A stretch of 64,000 bases of DNA, from NCBI RefSeq assembly GCF_900172255.1, contig NZ_FWFU01000002.1, positions 124,001 to 188,000 on the forward strand, given 5' to 3'. The stretch comes from Roseovarius halotolerans. GTDB lineage: Bacteria; Pseudomonadota; Alphaproteobacteria; Rhodobacterales; Rhodobacteraceae. Positions 8,651-16,967 of the stretch are shown here, one piece after another. The first letter of the stretch is position 1, and every line of letters begins with the position of its first letter. Both the position numbers and the translations under genes were made by a program. A model generated the notes under the pieces. It was not told the origin of the DNA, did no database searches, and saw nothing but the letters and a program-made list of their open reading frames with translations.

Positions 8651-9619
8651 ATGAAATCAATGGACGTCCCCGACCACGCCGACCGTTTCATGCGGGATCT
8701 GGACTGGAACCTCTTGCGCAGTTTCGTCGTGCTGGCACAGTCCCGCTCGGTGACCGAGGCCGCCCACAAGCTGCGCCTGACCCAGCCATCGGTCTCGACC
8801 GCGCTCAAACGGCTGGAAGACCGCGTGGGGCGACGCCTCATCGACCGCAAACCGGGGCATTTCGAACTCACGCGCGCTGGCGAGCTGCTCTACCGCGAGG
8901 CGGTGGACATCCAGGGTTCGATCCTGCGTCTCTCGACCCTGATGCGCGAAATGACCGACGAGGTGACAGGCCATGTGCGCATCGCGCTGGCCAGCCACGT
9001 GGTCTGCCCGCTGCTTGATGGCGTGCTCTCCGAATTTCACGCCGAGCACCCCCGCGCGACCCTCTCGATCGAGGTGCTCTCCTCGGCCGAGGCGATCGGC
9101 TCGGTCACGGGGCGATTCTCGTCCTTCGCGGTCTGTCTTGTGCATGAGCGCAATCCCAAGCTGGAATACCTGCGCATCTACCGCGAGTTCTTCGGCCTGT
9201 TCTGCGGCCCGCCGCATCCGCTCTTCGGGCGCAAGAACCTGACCCGCGCCGACCTTGCCGGGCATTCCGCCGTCAGCTTCGACACCGACCGCCTTCAGGA
9301 CGCGCTCAAACCCGTGGCCCTGATGCGCGCCGAGGCCGATATGGGCGAGGCAGTGATCGGCACCTCCAGCCATCTCGAAGAGGTCCGCCGCATGGTGATC
9401 GCGGGTCTGGGCATCGGCCCCCTGCCCGTCCATGTCGCCAAGCGCGATGTGGATGACGGTGTCATGTGGCAATTACCCCCCTATGACAATCCGCCCCCCA
9501 TCGACGTTCATGTGGTCTGGAACCCCAAGGCGACGCTCAACCGCGCCGAACAATCCCTGCTCGACAGGCTGCTCGAACGTATCGAAGCGACCCCGATGGA
9601 CCAGCGCACCTATCGCTGA
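8651..9619 (+). CDS. LysR family transcriptional regulator
   Basis: A 322-residue LysR-type regulator. The N-terminal winged helix-turn-helix reads FVVLAQSRSVTEAAHKL then TQPSVSTALKRLE, followed by the usual effector-binding domain. It is transcribed away from the importer/catabolic operon, the standard arrangement for a LysR regulator controlling its divergent neighbour. The effector is probably the imported amine or a breakdown product. The ATG at 8651 gives 15 residues before the HTH; an internal ATG three codons later is also possible. Confidence 0.9.
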   Translation: MKSMDVPDHADRFMRDLDWNLLRSFVVLAQSRSVTEAAHKLRLTQPSVSTALKRLEDRVGRRLIDRKPGHFELTRAGELLYREAVDIQGSILRLSTLMREMTDEVTGHVRIALASHVVCPLLDGVLSEFHAEHPRATLSIEVLSSAEAIGSVTGRFSSFAVCLVHERNPKLEYLRIYREFFGLFCGPPHPLFGRKNLTRADLAGHSAVSFDTDRLQDALKPVALMRAEADMGEAVIGTSSHLEEVRRMVIAGLGIGPLPVHVAKRDVDDGVMWQLPPYDNPPPIDVHVVWNPKATLNRAEQSLLDRLLERIEATPMDQRTYR

Positions 9620-9621
9620 TC

Positions 9622-10278
9622 CTATGACCCTTGCGCCTTGGTAACCTCGACGATTGCGCGTTGAACGCTTTGATCCTGCTTCGAGCGGTATGTGTAGATC
9701 GAGATGTCCAGCTTGTGCGCCCCCTTGACCGCAGTCAACTGACCCTCCGCTTTCTTGATGTTCGGGCCAGGGATAAGCGCGCGCAGCGATGCACTGGCGA
9801 ATACGGCGCCAAGCGACGGATGACGGACTTTCGTCAGACGATAGCCCGCATTCCGGAGCCCGACCTCGAACTCAGGCGTCAGCTGGTAAAACACGAGCTT
9901 GCGGCCCTCGACCGGCTGTTCACTCGAACCGATACTGAATTGGCATTCGCCGGGCTCGGTGACCAGAAGCGTCGAGTCGATCTTGGCGACATACTCGCCC
10001 TGCCAATGACCACTATAGATGTTCTGGTCGCCCTTCACCGTCTTCTTGAACGGGGCGCGGCTCAGAGCAGCATCATTCACCCGCTGGCCCTCCATCCGCG
10101 CCACACAGGCCTGGATCAGGTCGTCAGTATGCTCTCTCAGGTCGTGCCGGCGGGTCTCGCCCAGCTGGCGCCAATCCTCGATCCGCCGTTGCTCTTCCTC
10201 CGGTGACATTGACACGCCACAGGCGGTCAGCGTCAGCGCGGAGACGATGAGAATCGAAAATGACGTTCTGAGTTTCAT
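9622..10278 (-). CDS. Predicted lipoprotein of unknown function
   Basis: A 218-residue protein I do not recognise. Starting at ATG 10278 it has a lysine-containing n-region, a short hydrophobic core and a lipobox LTAC with Cys at residue 20, so it should be exported and lipidated. The mature part begins with a Glu/Arg-rich helix (SPEEEQRRIEDWRQLG) and has no recognised catalytic motif. It converges with lysR, with the two stop codons almost touching. Upstream is a 287-base gene-free stretch holding the first GTACAAAAC cluster. Confidence 0.75.
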   Translation of the reverse strand: MKLRTSFSILIVSALTLTACGVSMSPEEEQRRIEDWRQLGETRRHDLREHTDDLIQACVARMEGQRVNDAALSRAPFKKTVKGDQNIYSGHWQGEYVAKIDSTLLVTEPGECQFSIGSSEQPVEGRKLVFYQLTPEFEVGLRNAGYRLTKVRHPSLGAVFASASLRALIPGPNIKKAEGQLTAVKGAHKLDISIYTYRSKQDQSVQRAIVEVTKAQGS

Positions 10279-10513
10279 GATACACCTCTGATGGAACCGT
10301 TGGTCCGGCGCAGGCACTTTGACGCGAGCCCGGATGGTTCGATCGGATAGCCATCAAGCGCGCCGAATAGAAGTTGCGCCGAGGCAGTTTCCGCACGGCC
10401 TTTTCAGGTGGTTCAAAAAGGTCACAACCGAGGCCGGACGTGCGCTACTGCGCGGAGTTTCACACGGACCGGCGCGAGCAGCATCAGGGGGTCAGGCGTG
10501 GGTTTCGGCTTTC

Positions 10514-10548
10514 GTACAAAACCGGCGTACAAAACGGACGTTTTGTAC
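10514..10548. promoter_or_regulatory. Cluster A of GTACAAAAC half-sites (two direct, one inverted)
   Basis: Three exact copies of the 9-mer: GTACAAAAC at 10514-10522 and 10527-10535, and its reverse complement at 10540-10548. The last two form a near-continuous palindrome with 10-base arms (GTACAAAACG) and a 2-base centre. The only other exact copies found by eye in the window are the four of cluster B at 15490-15561. The site is 18 bases beyond the stop of the CII-like gene and 236 bases upstream of the lipoprotein start. It looks like an operator for a dimeric DNA-binding protein; which protein is unknown. Confidence 0.6.
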
Positions 10549-10565
10549 GTCTGCGCACGGTCGGA

Positions 10566-11024
10566 TCAGTTCGCTTCATCCTCCAGATGGAGCTTCATGT
10601 CGATCAATACCTGCTGCAGATGAGTGGTCTCCCGCAACAGCCGTTTGGCCTCGTTCACGGTGATGACTCCATCCTCGATCGACTGCTGGTATTCGGCCAT
10701 AAGCATCGCAAATCGTTGGGATAATGCGATCACATCGCTATTGATCCCGTTGCTGCGGCGGTTCTTGCGATCGGCACCATCAAAGCTCAGGCTGATCCCC
10801 CGCAGCTCGGCCAGTGCCGCCGTCACATGCGGATAAGACGCCGCCTCCTCCAAAGCCGCCACCGCATCCACCGGCATGAACCGATCCGCATGCTCATCAT
10901 GATCCGAGTAATATCGCCCCAAAGTCGCTTTGGATTTGCCTGTCAACGCGCAGGCCGGTTCGATACCCACATCCTTCACAAGCGCCTCTGTATGCTTCTT
11001 GAGATAACTCCGAATGGTCGACAT
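10566..11024 (-). CDS. Phage CII-like / DNA-binding regulator-like hypothetical protein
   Basis: A 152-residue soluble protein. The N-terminal 80 residues (SYLKKHTEALVKDVG, GKSKATLGRYYSDH, MPVDAVAALE) have the helical pattern of phage CII-type regulators with a degenerate helix-turn-helix at about residues 25-45. The C-terminal half is a predicted long helix with a run like EAKRLLRETTHLQQVL, suggesting oligomerisation. No other phage gene is nearby. Cluster A of the GTACAAAAC motif lies just beyond its stop, so it could be the binding protein, but this is a guess. Confidence 0.6.
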   Translation of the reverse strand: MSTIRSYLKKHTEALVKDVGIEPACALTGKSKATLGRYYSDHDEHADRFMPVDAVAALEEAASYPHVTAALAELRGISLSFDGADRKNRRSNGINSDVIALSQRFAMLMAEYQQSIEDGVITVNEAKRLLRETTHLQQVLIDMKLHLEDEAN

Positions 11025-11349
11025 TCACTCATCCTTACCGAACGCCATCAAGGGGCAGGGGAAACCGAAAGGTCGTTTCCCATTATGGCGTTTAGCTTGA
11101 AATGTCATTGAAACGCAATCCCGGCGATGACCGGGAGCCTGATGTCCCGCGGTTCGCTGCGGGACGGGGTGGGGTCGGGCATTTTCCGGGGTTTCGGCCC
11201 CGTGTCCAACCTCTCGACGCGGCGCATGTGCCCATCCCCGGGAGTCAAATCCCAGCACAGGCGCGACGGCGGGAGGTCATGACCTCACCCCACTTCGCTT
11301 TTCAGACGATCGCCAATGTGACTGGCCTGCCCTGCCAACGGCTTTGGTC
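11025..11349. other. Gene-free stretch with serial hairpins
   Basis: I see no convincing gene here. It holds the promoter of the CII-like gene at its left end and then several short inverted repeats: CCCGG/CCGGG around 11120-11135, GTCCCGC/GCGGGAC at 11144-11165, and CGGGG/CCCCG around 11188-11205, followed by GGGAGTCAAATCCC near 11240, which resembles a T-arm. No acceptor stem could be found, so it is not a tRNA. It may contain a structured RNA or the terminator region of the ketosynthase gene, which ends at 11350. Confidence 0.35.
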
Positions 11350-12471
11350 TCAGGCCCGCTCGACCAGCACGGAACCCACCGAATATCCTGCGCCGAAGGA
11401 ACAGATCAGACCCTTGTCGCCCGCCGCAAGGTCTTCGGAATACTTGGAAAACGCAATGATCGAGCCCGCCGAAGAGGTGTTGGCATAGTCCTGAAGGATA
11501 TTGGGCTGCTCGTCGGTTTCCGGCACCCGGCCCAGAACCTTGCGGCCGATGAAATCGTTCATCGACTTGTTGGCCTGATGCAACCACAGGCGCTTGAGCT
11601 GCCCGGCCTCGATGCCTTCATCCGCCAGATGGCTTGCGATATGGGCCGATACCAGCGGCAGCACCTCCTTGAAGACCTTGCGGCCCTCCTGCATGAAGAG
11701 CATGTCGCGCCTGTCAGCCATGCCGTCGGGCCGGTTGCGGCGCAGAAAACCGTTATTGTTGCGGATGTTGTTCGAGAACTGTGTCGCGCAGCGGGTCGAG
11801 CGCACGAGGAAATGCGCGCCTTGCGCGTCCTCGGCGCGTTCCAGAACAACAGCGGTACAGACATCGCCGAAGATGAAGTGGCAATCGCGGTCGCGCCATT
11901 CCAGATGCCCCGAGCAAATTTCGGGATTGACCACCAGCGCGCGGCGGACCGAGCCCGCGCGGATCATGTCCGCCGCCGCCTGGATACCGAAGGTCGCCGA
12001 GGAACAGGCCACGTTCATATCAAAGGCGAATCCGCCCGCCCCCAGAAGATCCTGTATCTCGATCGCCACCGCCGGATAGGGGCGCTCGTGGTTCGAGGCC
12101 GCACAGATCACCAGGTCGATCGCATCGGCACCAAGCCCCGCTTGCGCCAGGGCGCTGTTGCAAGCCTCGAGCGCCATCTCGGCCATGATCGACGGCTCCT
12201 CATCGCTGCGTTGTCGCAAGAGCGGGTGCATGACGCTGGGATCAAGAACACCGGTCTTGTCCATCACGAAGCGCTGTTGGATCCCCGAGGCGCTGAGGAT
12301 GAAGTCGGAGGACGATTGCGGTTTGGCTTCCAGGTCACCTGCCGCGATGGCGTCGGCGTTTTCGGCATTGAACCTTTGCGCATAGGCGTTGAAGGCGGCG
12401 ACCAGTTCGTCATTGGTGATGACCTGGTCTGGTGTGTAGACGCCGGTGCCGCTGATCGCGGGTACATGCAT
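11350..12471 (-). CDS. Beta-ketoacyl-ACP synthase III family protein (FabH-like)
   Basis: A 373-residue thiolase-fold ketosynthase III. The Cys-His-Asn triad is visible: ACSSATFG (Cys), WLHQANKSM (His) and ANTSSAGS (Asn). At 373 residues it is about 50 longer than housekeeping FabH, matching a longer subgroup often separate from the fab cluster. I took ATG 12471 (MHVPAISGTGVYTP) because the core fold starts directly there; an ATG 11 codons upstream adds unconserved sequence. The enzyme would condense an acyl-CoA with malonyl-ACP or a similar partner; no acyl-carrier or fatty-acid gene is adjacent, so its role may be in a specialised lipid or secondary product. Confidence 0.85.
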   Translation of the reverse strand: MHVPAISGTGVYTPDQVITNDELVAAFNAYAQRFNAENADAIAAGDLEAKPQSSSDFILSASGIQQRFVMDKTGVLDPSVMHPLLRQRSDEEPSIMAEMALEACNSALAQAGLGADAIDLVICAASNHERPYPAVAIEIQDLLGAGGFAFDMNVACSSATFGIQAAADMIRAGSVRRALVVNPEICSGHLEWRDRDCHFIFGDVCTAVVLERAEDAQGAHFLVRSTRCATQFSNNIRNNNGFLRRNRPDGMADRRDMLFMQEGRKVFKEVLPLVSAHIASHLADEGIEAGQLKRLWLHQANKSMNDFIGRKVLGRVPETDEQPNILQDYANTSSAGSIIAFSKYSEDLAAGDKGLICSFGAGYSVGSVLVERA

Positions 12472-12568
12472 GGAAACTCTCCCAGATTGGTCGGGCCAGA
12501 TCATACCAAGGGTGCCGCGGGGTCAAGTGTGACGGAACGGCAGGCGCTCCGTGCCAGGCTCCGCCTGT

Positions 12569-13528
12569 CTAATTGACCCGATTGGGCGGCTCGGCACCGC
12601 TCAGCGCCGCATGAAGGTTCTCGACCGCCATCAGCCCCATAGCCTCGCGCACCTCCAGCGCCGCCGTGCCAAGATGCGGCAGGATGGTCACATTCTCCAT
12701 GACGCGCAACGCATCGGGAACCTTGGGTTCATGCTCGTAAACATCGAGCCCGGCCCCAGCGATCCGCCCTACCTGAAGTGCTGCGATCAACGCCACCTCC
12801 TTGACCACATCGCCACGCGCGATGTTGATGAAATAGGCGCTGCGCTTCATCGCGGAGAACAGGTCGGCGCCGATCATGTGGTGGGTCTCGGTTCCGCCGG
12901 GCACGGCAACCACGACGAAATCCGCAACCGCCGCCAGATCCAGAAGGGTCTCGGCCCGGCTGGCCGGAAAATCGAGGCTTTTCTGCGAGCGGTTGAAATA
13001 GACCACGTCCATCCCGAAGCCATGATGACAGCGGCGCGCGATCGCCTGGCCGATGCGTCCCATGCCGATGATCCCGACCGTCTTGCCCGTCACATGCAGA
13101 CCCAGCATCTGGGTCGGGTGCCAGCCCTTCCAAAGGCCCGCGCGCACGAGCCGCTCGCCCTCACCGGCGCGACGCGCGCTCATCAGGATCAGGGTCATCG
13201 CGATATCCGCCGTGGCGTCGGTGACAGCGCCAGGCGTATTGGTGACGATCACCCCGGCAGCCTTGGCCGCGGCGACATCTATGTGATTGTAACCAACCCC
13301 GAAATTCGCGAGCACCTTGCAGCGCGGGTTCTCGGTATCGCGGAAAACCTCAGCCGAGAACATATCCCCCAAGGTCGGCAGGACACCGTCATAGAGCGCG
13401 AGCGCGGCGCGCATCTGACCGATCTTCAACGGCGCGGTTTCCTCGCGCACCTCGATATCCTCGAACAATTCGCGCGCGCGTGTAAGTACGGTTTCGGGCA
13501 ATGGACGGGTCAGGTAGACACGGCTCAA
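12569..13528 (-). CDS. D-2-hydroxyacid dehydrogenase (glyoxylate/hydroxypyruvate reductase type)
   Basis: A 319-residue NAD(P)-dependent dehydrogenase. The nucleotide-binding motif [11 protein letters not shown] is near residue 152, and the catalytic Arg (NIARGDVV), Glu (VYEHEPKVP) and His (LPHLGTA) appear in order. The family interconverts D-2-hydroxy acids and 2-oxo acids, typically D-glycerate/hydroxypyruvate or glycolate/glyoxylate. The start ATG overlaps the stop of the CsaA-like gene by 4 bases, placing it last in a leftward proC-csaA-dehydrogenase run. Confidence 0.88.
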   Translation of the reverse strand: MSRVYLTRPLPETVLTRARELFEDIEVREETAPLKIGQMRAALALYDGVLPTLGDMFSAEVFRDTENPRCKVLANFGVGYNHIDVAAAKAAGVIVTNTPGAVTDATADIAMTLILMSARRAGEGERLVRAGLWKGWHPTQMLGLHVTGKTVGIIGMGRIGQAIARRCHHGFGMDVVYFNRSQKSLDFPASRAETLLDLAAVADFVVVAVPGGTETHHMIGADLFSAMKRSAYFINIARGDVVKEVALIAALQVGRIAGAGLDVYEHEPKVPDALRVMENVTILPHLGTAALEVREAMGLMAVENLHAALSGAEPPNRVN

Positions 13529-13866
13529 TGCATTCTCTCCCCGTTGGGGACCGGGCTGTCTGGACGCAACAGGACGATCTCGCCCTGCTCGTCCGAAAGC
13601 CCAAGAACCAGGACCTCGGACATGAATGGCCCGATCTGGCGCGGCGGAAAATTGGTGACGGCGATCACCTGTCGGCCGGGCAGATCGTCAGGCGTGTAAT
13701 GCGCGGTGATCTGAGCGCTGGTCTTCTTTTCCCCCAGGTCCGGGCCGAAATCTATCCAGAGCTTTATGGCAGGCTTGCGCGCCTCCGGGAAGGGTTCCGC
13801 GCGCGTCACGGTGCCGACCCGGATGTCGACCTTGAGGAAATCCTCGATCCCGATCAGATCAGCCAT
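13525..13866 (-). CDS. csaA: tRNA-binding domain protein, CsaA-like
   Basis: A 113-residue single OB-fold protein of the CsaA/Arc1p-C type. The diagnostic opening [20 protein letters not shown] and the later [18 protein letters not shown] match CsaA, described as a chaperone-like tRNA-binding protein. It overlaps proC by 8 bases upstream and the hydroxyacid dehydrogenase by 4 bases downstream. Function in alphaproteobacteria is not well defined. Confidence 0.88.
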   Translation of the reverse strand: MADLIGIEDFLKVDIRVGTVTRAEPFPEARKPAIKLWIDFGPDLGEKKTSAQITAHYTPDDLPGRQVIAVTNFPPRQIGPFMSEVLVLGLSDEQGEIVLLRPDSPVPNGERMH

Positions 13867-14674
13867 TGCGCAACTCCCTTGAGCGGCCCGCAGCGGCCCT
13901 GACCGTATCTTTCATCAACGGTGGCAGGCCGCGCGCCTCGTCCATCAGCACCTCGAGTCCGGCCTGCGTGGTGCCGTTGGGGCTTGTCACGTTGACCCGA
14001 AGCTGCGCGGGGGTTTCATCCGCGGCCTCGGCCAGCGCGCCGGCGCCGGCGACCGTCGCCTTGGCCAGCTGCATCGCGAGATCGGGCGCCAGGCCCTCGG
14101 CCTCCCCGGCCTTGGCGAGGCATTCGATCATGTGAAACACATAGGCCGGACCCGAGCCGGAGACACCGGTGACGGCGTCCATCTGGTCCTCGCTATCGAG
14201 ACGCACCACTTGCCCGACCGCGGACAAGAGTTCCTCGGCTAGGTCCAGATGGCCAGCGCCGGCATGGACGTTGCCGATGATCGCCGAGATTCCGCGCGCC
14301 ACCGCAGCGGGGGTGTTGGGCATCGCGCGGATGATCGGGCTTTGGGCGCCAAGTGTTTGTTCCAATGAAGAAATTGGCGTTCCGGCTGCAACCGAAATGA
14401 ACAGTGTCGCGCCGTTTCCCATCGCCGCGATCGTGGGGAGCGCGTCGCCCATCATCTGGGGTTTGACAGCAATCAGGACGATGGCGGGGGATGCGGGTAG
14501 GTCGGCATTGATCTTGACCCCGGTCGACTTCAGCCACTCCGACGGTTTCGGGTCGATCACCCAGACCGATCCGGGCGGCAATCCACTTGCCAGCCAGCCT
14601 TGGAGCATGGCCGATCCCATCTTGCCACAGCCCAATAAAACAAGGCCATTGCGCGCGACATCATCCATATTCAT
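13859..14674 (-). CDS. proC: Pyrroline-5-carboxylate reductase
   Basis: A 271-residue enzyme that reduces 1-pyrroline-5-carboxylate to proline with NAD(P)H. The N-terminal [11 protein letters not shown] is the dinucleotide-binding loop, VKPQ follows the second strand, and the C-terminal signature block around [13 protein letters not shown] and [16 protein letters not shown] is well conserved. Length is normal for ProC. ATG 14674 and ATG 14668 are both possible starts. It is followed by csaA (8-base overlap) and preceded by ybjN with an 84-base gap. Confidence 0.93.
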   Translation of the reverse strand: MNMDDVARNGLVLLGCGKMGSAMLQGWLASGLPPGSVWVIDPKPSEWLKSTGVKINADLPASPAIVLIAVKPQMMGDALPTIAAMGNGATLFISVAAGTPISSLEQTLGAQSPIIRAMPNTPAAVARGISAIIGNVHAGAGHLDLAEELLSAVGQVVRLDSEDQMDAVTGVSGSGPAYVFHMIECLAKAGEAEGLAPDLAMQLAKATVAGAGALAEAADETPAQLRVNVTSPNGTTQAGLEVLMDEARGLPPLMKDTVRAAAGRSRELRNG

Positions 14675-14758
14675 GCGGTCATCCCTCTGCCTGTTTTTCC
14701 GTTTGCACAGGTGCAGGGATACGCGCGGCGCGGGGGGTGTGCAATGGCGCCGCGCGTG

Positions 14759-15259
14759 TCAGGCGCGGCCGTAGGCTTCGGCGATGGCGGCCTGAAGCGC
14801 CTGTTGCGGTGTGCGGTCGCCCCATACAACCAATTGAAATGCCGGATAAAATCGCTCTGAATTGGTGACGGCGGCGCGGATGAGGGTATCCACCTGGTCG
14901 GGGCTCACGGCCTGCGCGCCGGTCATCACCAGACCATAGCGATAGACCATCAGTTTCTGCTCGTCCCAGTAGGTGAAAGCGCCCGCCCAGCACTGATCGT
15001 TCACATCGTTAAGCATATGATACAAAACGGAAAGTTTATCTTCGGGGGGCTCCATCTCGAAGGTGCAAACCATGCGCAGGGTCTCGTCGAATGGGGACCA
15101 GGCGAGGGTGATGGAGTAGGTGCGCCAGAGGCCTTCGACGGCCATCGCGATCTGATCGTCGCCTATACGGTCGAAATCCCAGTCGTGATGTTCGGCCAGA
15201 TGTTCAACGATATCAATGGGATGAAGGTCTTCCTGCATGAACTGCTCGGACAGTGCCAT
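14759..15259 (-). CDS. YbjN domain-containing protein
   Basis: A 166-residue member of the YbjN family, related to type III secretion chaperone-like folds and found beside proC in many alphaproteobacteria. Typical features are the N-terminal helix followed by WRTYSITLAWSP and CTFEMEPPED. There is no signal peptide. In other bacteria YbjN-type proteins influence motility and stress responses, but no mechanism is established. Its upstream side is the 478-base gene-free stretch with cluster B of GTACAAAAC. Confidence 0.85.
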   Translation of the reverse strand: MALSEQFMQEDLHPIDIVEHLAEHHDWDFDRIGDDQIAMAVEGLWRTYSITLAWSPFDETLRMVCTFEMEPPEDKLSVLYHMLNDVNDQCWAGAFTYWDEQKLMVYRYGLVMTGAQAVSPDQVDTLIRAAVTNSERFYPAFQLVVWGDRTPQQALQAAIAEAYGRA

Positions 15260-15737
15260 GGCGCCACCTCTTTGAGTTGTAGCGTCAGGGCGTTGCAGCG
15301 CCCCAAGCGCTAGGTGCCTGCTCTAAGGACAGGGGAGAATTCCTCCGTGTCCTACAAGATATGGTGCGCGGTTTGAAAGAACCTGTAAAGCTATTTGTTG
15401 GGGATAAACACAATAAGTTGTGGATGAAATCAAAAGCGCCGCAAGATCGGGCAACTCCTTTTCCAGCCTGCCCCGACAGCTTGGATTCCGTACAAAACGT
15501 CTGTTTTGTACTGTGGTTTTGTACGGATTCCGGCACGTCGCGGCGGAAGTTGGTACAAAACGATTTCGGAAGGGTTTTGAGCGCCCCTCAGACGGGCGAT
15601 CCGACCGGCCATCATCGCCCCGCCGGAAGCATGAAGCCGCAGCGCGGCCGGGCGGGTGACAGGTGCCTTCTGACGCCTGCCGTTCACCGCCTGAAGGCCG
15701 CGACGCGAACGGGCGCGTCCCGGCAAGAAGCCAGTTG
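15260..15737. other. Gene-free stretch: ybjN promoter side, AT-rich segment and GTACAAAAC cluster B
   Basis: No coding region is supported. From left to right it holds the ybjN leader, an AT-rich stretch at about 15355-15440 with two DnaA-box-like 9-mers (TGGGGATAA at 15399 and TGTGGATGA at 15419, each one mismatch from TGTGGATAA), then four GTACAAAAC half-sites at 15490-15561, then GC-rich sequence up to the ubiK stop. None of the usual oriC flanking genes is near, so a replication origin is unlikely. Confidence 0.5.
15490..15561. promoter_or_regulatory. Cluster B of GTACAAAAC half-sites (four exact copies)
   Basis: GTACAAAAC occurs at 15490-15498 and 15553-15561 and as its reverse complement at 15503-15511 and 15516-15524. 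The first pair is an inverted repeat with a 4-base spacer, and the second and third copies are direct repeats 13 bases apart, the same 13-base step seen between the two direct copies of cluster A. This shared geometry supports a common binding protein. The cluster is about 230-300 bases upstream of the ybjN start, similar to the distance of cluster A from the lipoprotein gene. Confidence 0.6.
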
Positions 15738-15983
15738 CTATTTCTTCGCCGACTCGAGCGCGTCGAGGCGGGCCTTGAGGGCCTCGTTTTCCTCGCGGGC
15801 TTTCTGGGCCATTGCGCGCACGGCGTCGAATTCCTCGCGGGTGACGAAATCGCGATCGGCCAGCCAGCGGTCGATCATGGATTTCATCGCCGTTTCGGCC
15901 TCTTCGCGCGCGCCCTGCGCCACGCCCATGGCGTTGGTCATCAGTTGCGATATATCGTCCAGCACCTTGTTGCGGGTCTGCAT
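15738..15983 (-). CDS. ubiK: Ubiquinone biosynthesis accessory factor UbiK / BMFP-domain protein
   Basis: An 81-residue helical protein of the YqiC/BMFP family. The C-terminal half is a coiled coil (VTREEFDAVRAMAQKAREEN and on), and the N-terminal amphipathic helix QTRNKVLDDISQLMTN is typical. UbiK in enterobacteria binds UbiJ and assists the soluble ubiquinone biosynthesis complex. ATG 15983 gives the standard length; an in-frame ATG 14 codons upstream only adds unconserved residues. It is divergent from lgt. Confidence 0.85.
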   Translation of the reverse strand: MQTRNKVLDDISQLMTNAMGVAQGAREEAETAMKSMIDRWLADRDFVTREEFDAVRAMAQKAREENEALKARLDALESAKK

Positions 15984-16079
15984 GTCATTCTCCGGAAAAC
16001 TGTTTTCCCCTATATGAGCGCGCAACCCCTTCGGGACAAGGATTGACTTCCCCGATCAACCAGAGGCACAGAGACGCAC

Positions 16080-16967
16080 ATGCAGGCCATGATCCCCTTT
16101 CCCGACATCTCGCCCGAGATTTTCTCGGTCAGCCTTTTCGGCATGGAATTCGCGCTGCGCTGGTATGCGCTGGCCTATATCGTGGGCATCGTCATCGGCT
16201 GGCGGCTGGTGGTCGCCACGGTCAGGCGCCCGCATCTGTGGGCCAATGATACGCCACCGATGGATGCGCGCGCGGTCGAGGACCTGCTGACATGGGTGAT
16301 CCTCGGGGTGATCCTTGGCGGACGGCTGGGCTTCGTGATCTTCTACCAGCCGGCCTATTACCTGGCGAACCCGATCGAGATCCTGCAGGTCTGGCAGGGG
16401 GGTATGTCGTTTCATGGCGGCTTGCTGGGCGTGGTCACGGCCTGCCTGCTGTTTTCCTGGCGGCGCGGCATCCGCTGGCTGTCGGTGGCGGATGTGCTGT
16501 GCATGGCGACGCCTGCGGGCCTGTTGCTGGGACGCATCGCCAATTTCATCAATGCCGAGCTTTGGGGGCGGCCAACGGACCTGCCCTGGGGCGTGGTGTT
16601 CCCGCGCGCCGCCGCGCAGGATTGCCCCGGCCTCGAGGGGCCTTGCGCGCGCCATCCCTCGCAGCTTTACGAAGCGGGGCTTGAGGGGCTGGTGCTGGGC
16701 GCTGTGCTGTTGTGGCTGGTCTGGGCACGCGGGGCGCTGAAATTTCCGGGGCTGGCAACGGGCGTCTTTTTCGCCGGTTACGGGCTGTCGCGTTTCATGG
16801 TCGAGTTCGTGCGCCAGGCCGATCCGCAATTCATCACGCCTGACAACCCGATGGGCTATGTGCTTCATGCGGGCGGCGTGGGCCTGAGCATGGGGCAGCT
16901 TCTGTCGCTGCCGATGGTGGTGCTGGGACTGGTCTTTATCCTGTGGGCGCGCAGGCATCCGGCATGA
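16080..16967 (+). CDS. lgt: Prolipoprotein diacylglyceryl transferase
   Basis: A 295-residue polytopic membrane enzyme that transfers diacylglycerol from phosphatidylglycerol to the lipobox Cys of prolipoproteins. Motifs seen are LRWYALAY near the N-terminus, [18 protein letters not shown] and [19 protein letters not shown], which is the Lgt signature. First gene of an lgt-midA-pgeF run; its stop overlaps the midA start as ATGA. It would process, among others, the lipoprotein encoded at 9622-10278. Confidence 0.95.
   Translation: MQAMIPFPDISPEIFSVSLFGMEFALRWYALAYIVGIVIGWRLVVATVRRPHLWANDTPPMDARAVEDLLTWVILGVILGGRLGFVIFYQPAYYLANPIEILQVWQGGMSFHGGLLGVVTACLLFSWRRGIRWLSVADVLCMATPAGLLLGRIANFINAELWGRPTDLPWGVVFPRAAAQDCPGLEGPCARHPSQLYEAGLEGLVLGAVLLWLVWARGALKFPGLATGVFFAGYGLSRFMVEFVRQADPQFITPDNPMGYVLHAGGVGLSMGQLLSLPMVVLGLVFILWARRHPA

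Noticed and set aside
9622..11024. Remnant prophage or genomic island
   Set aside because: Only one phage-like protein, no integrase, no tRNA, no direct repeats and no clear change in composition.
11236..11275. tRNA-like T-arm (GGGAGTCAAATCCC) suggesting a tRNA or att site
   Set aside because: No acceptor stem, anticodon arm or CCA could be fitted on either strand.
15355..15561. Replication origin
   Set aside because: Only two imperfect DnaA boxes, and none of the genes that normally border alphaproteobacterial origins (dnaA, hemE, parAB, gidA, repABC) is in the window; kept only as a point to check.
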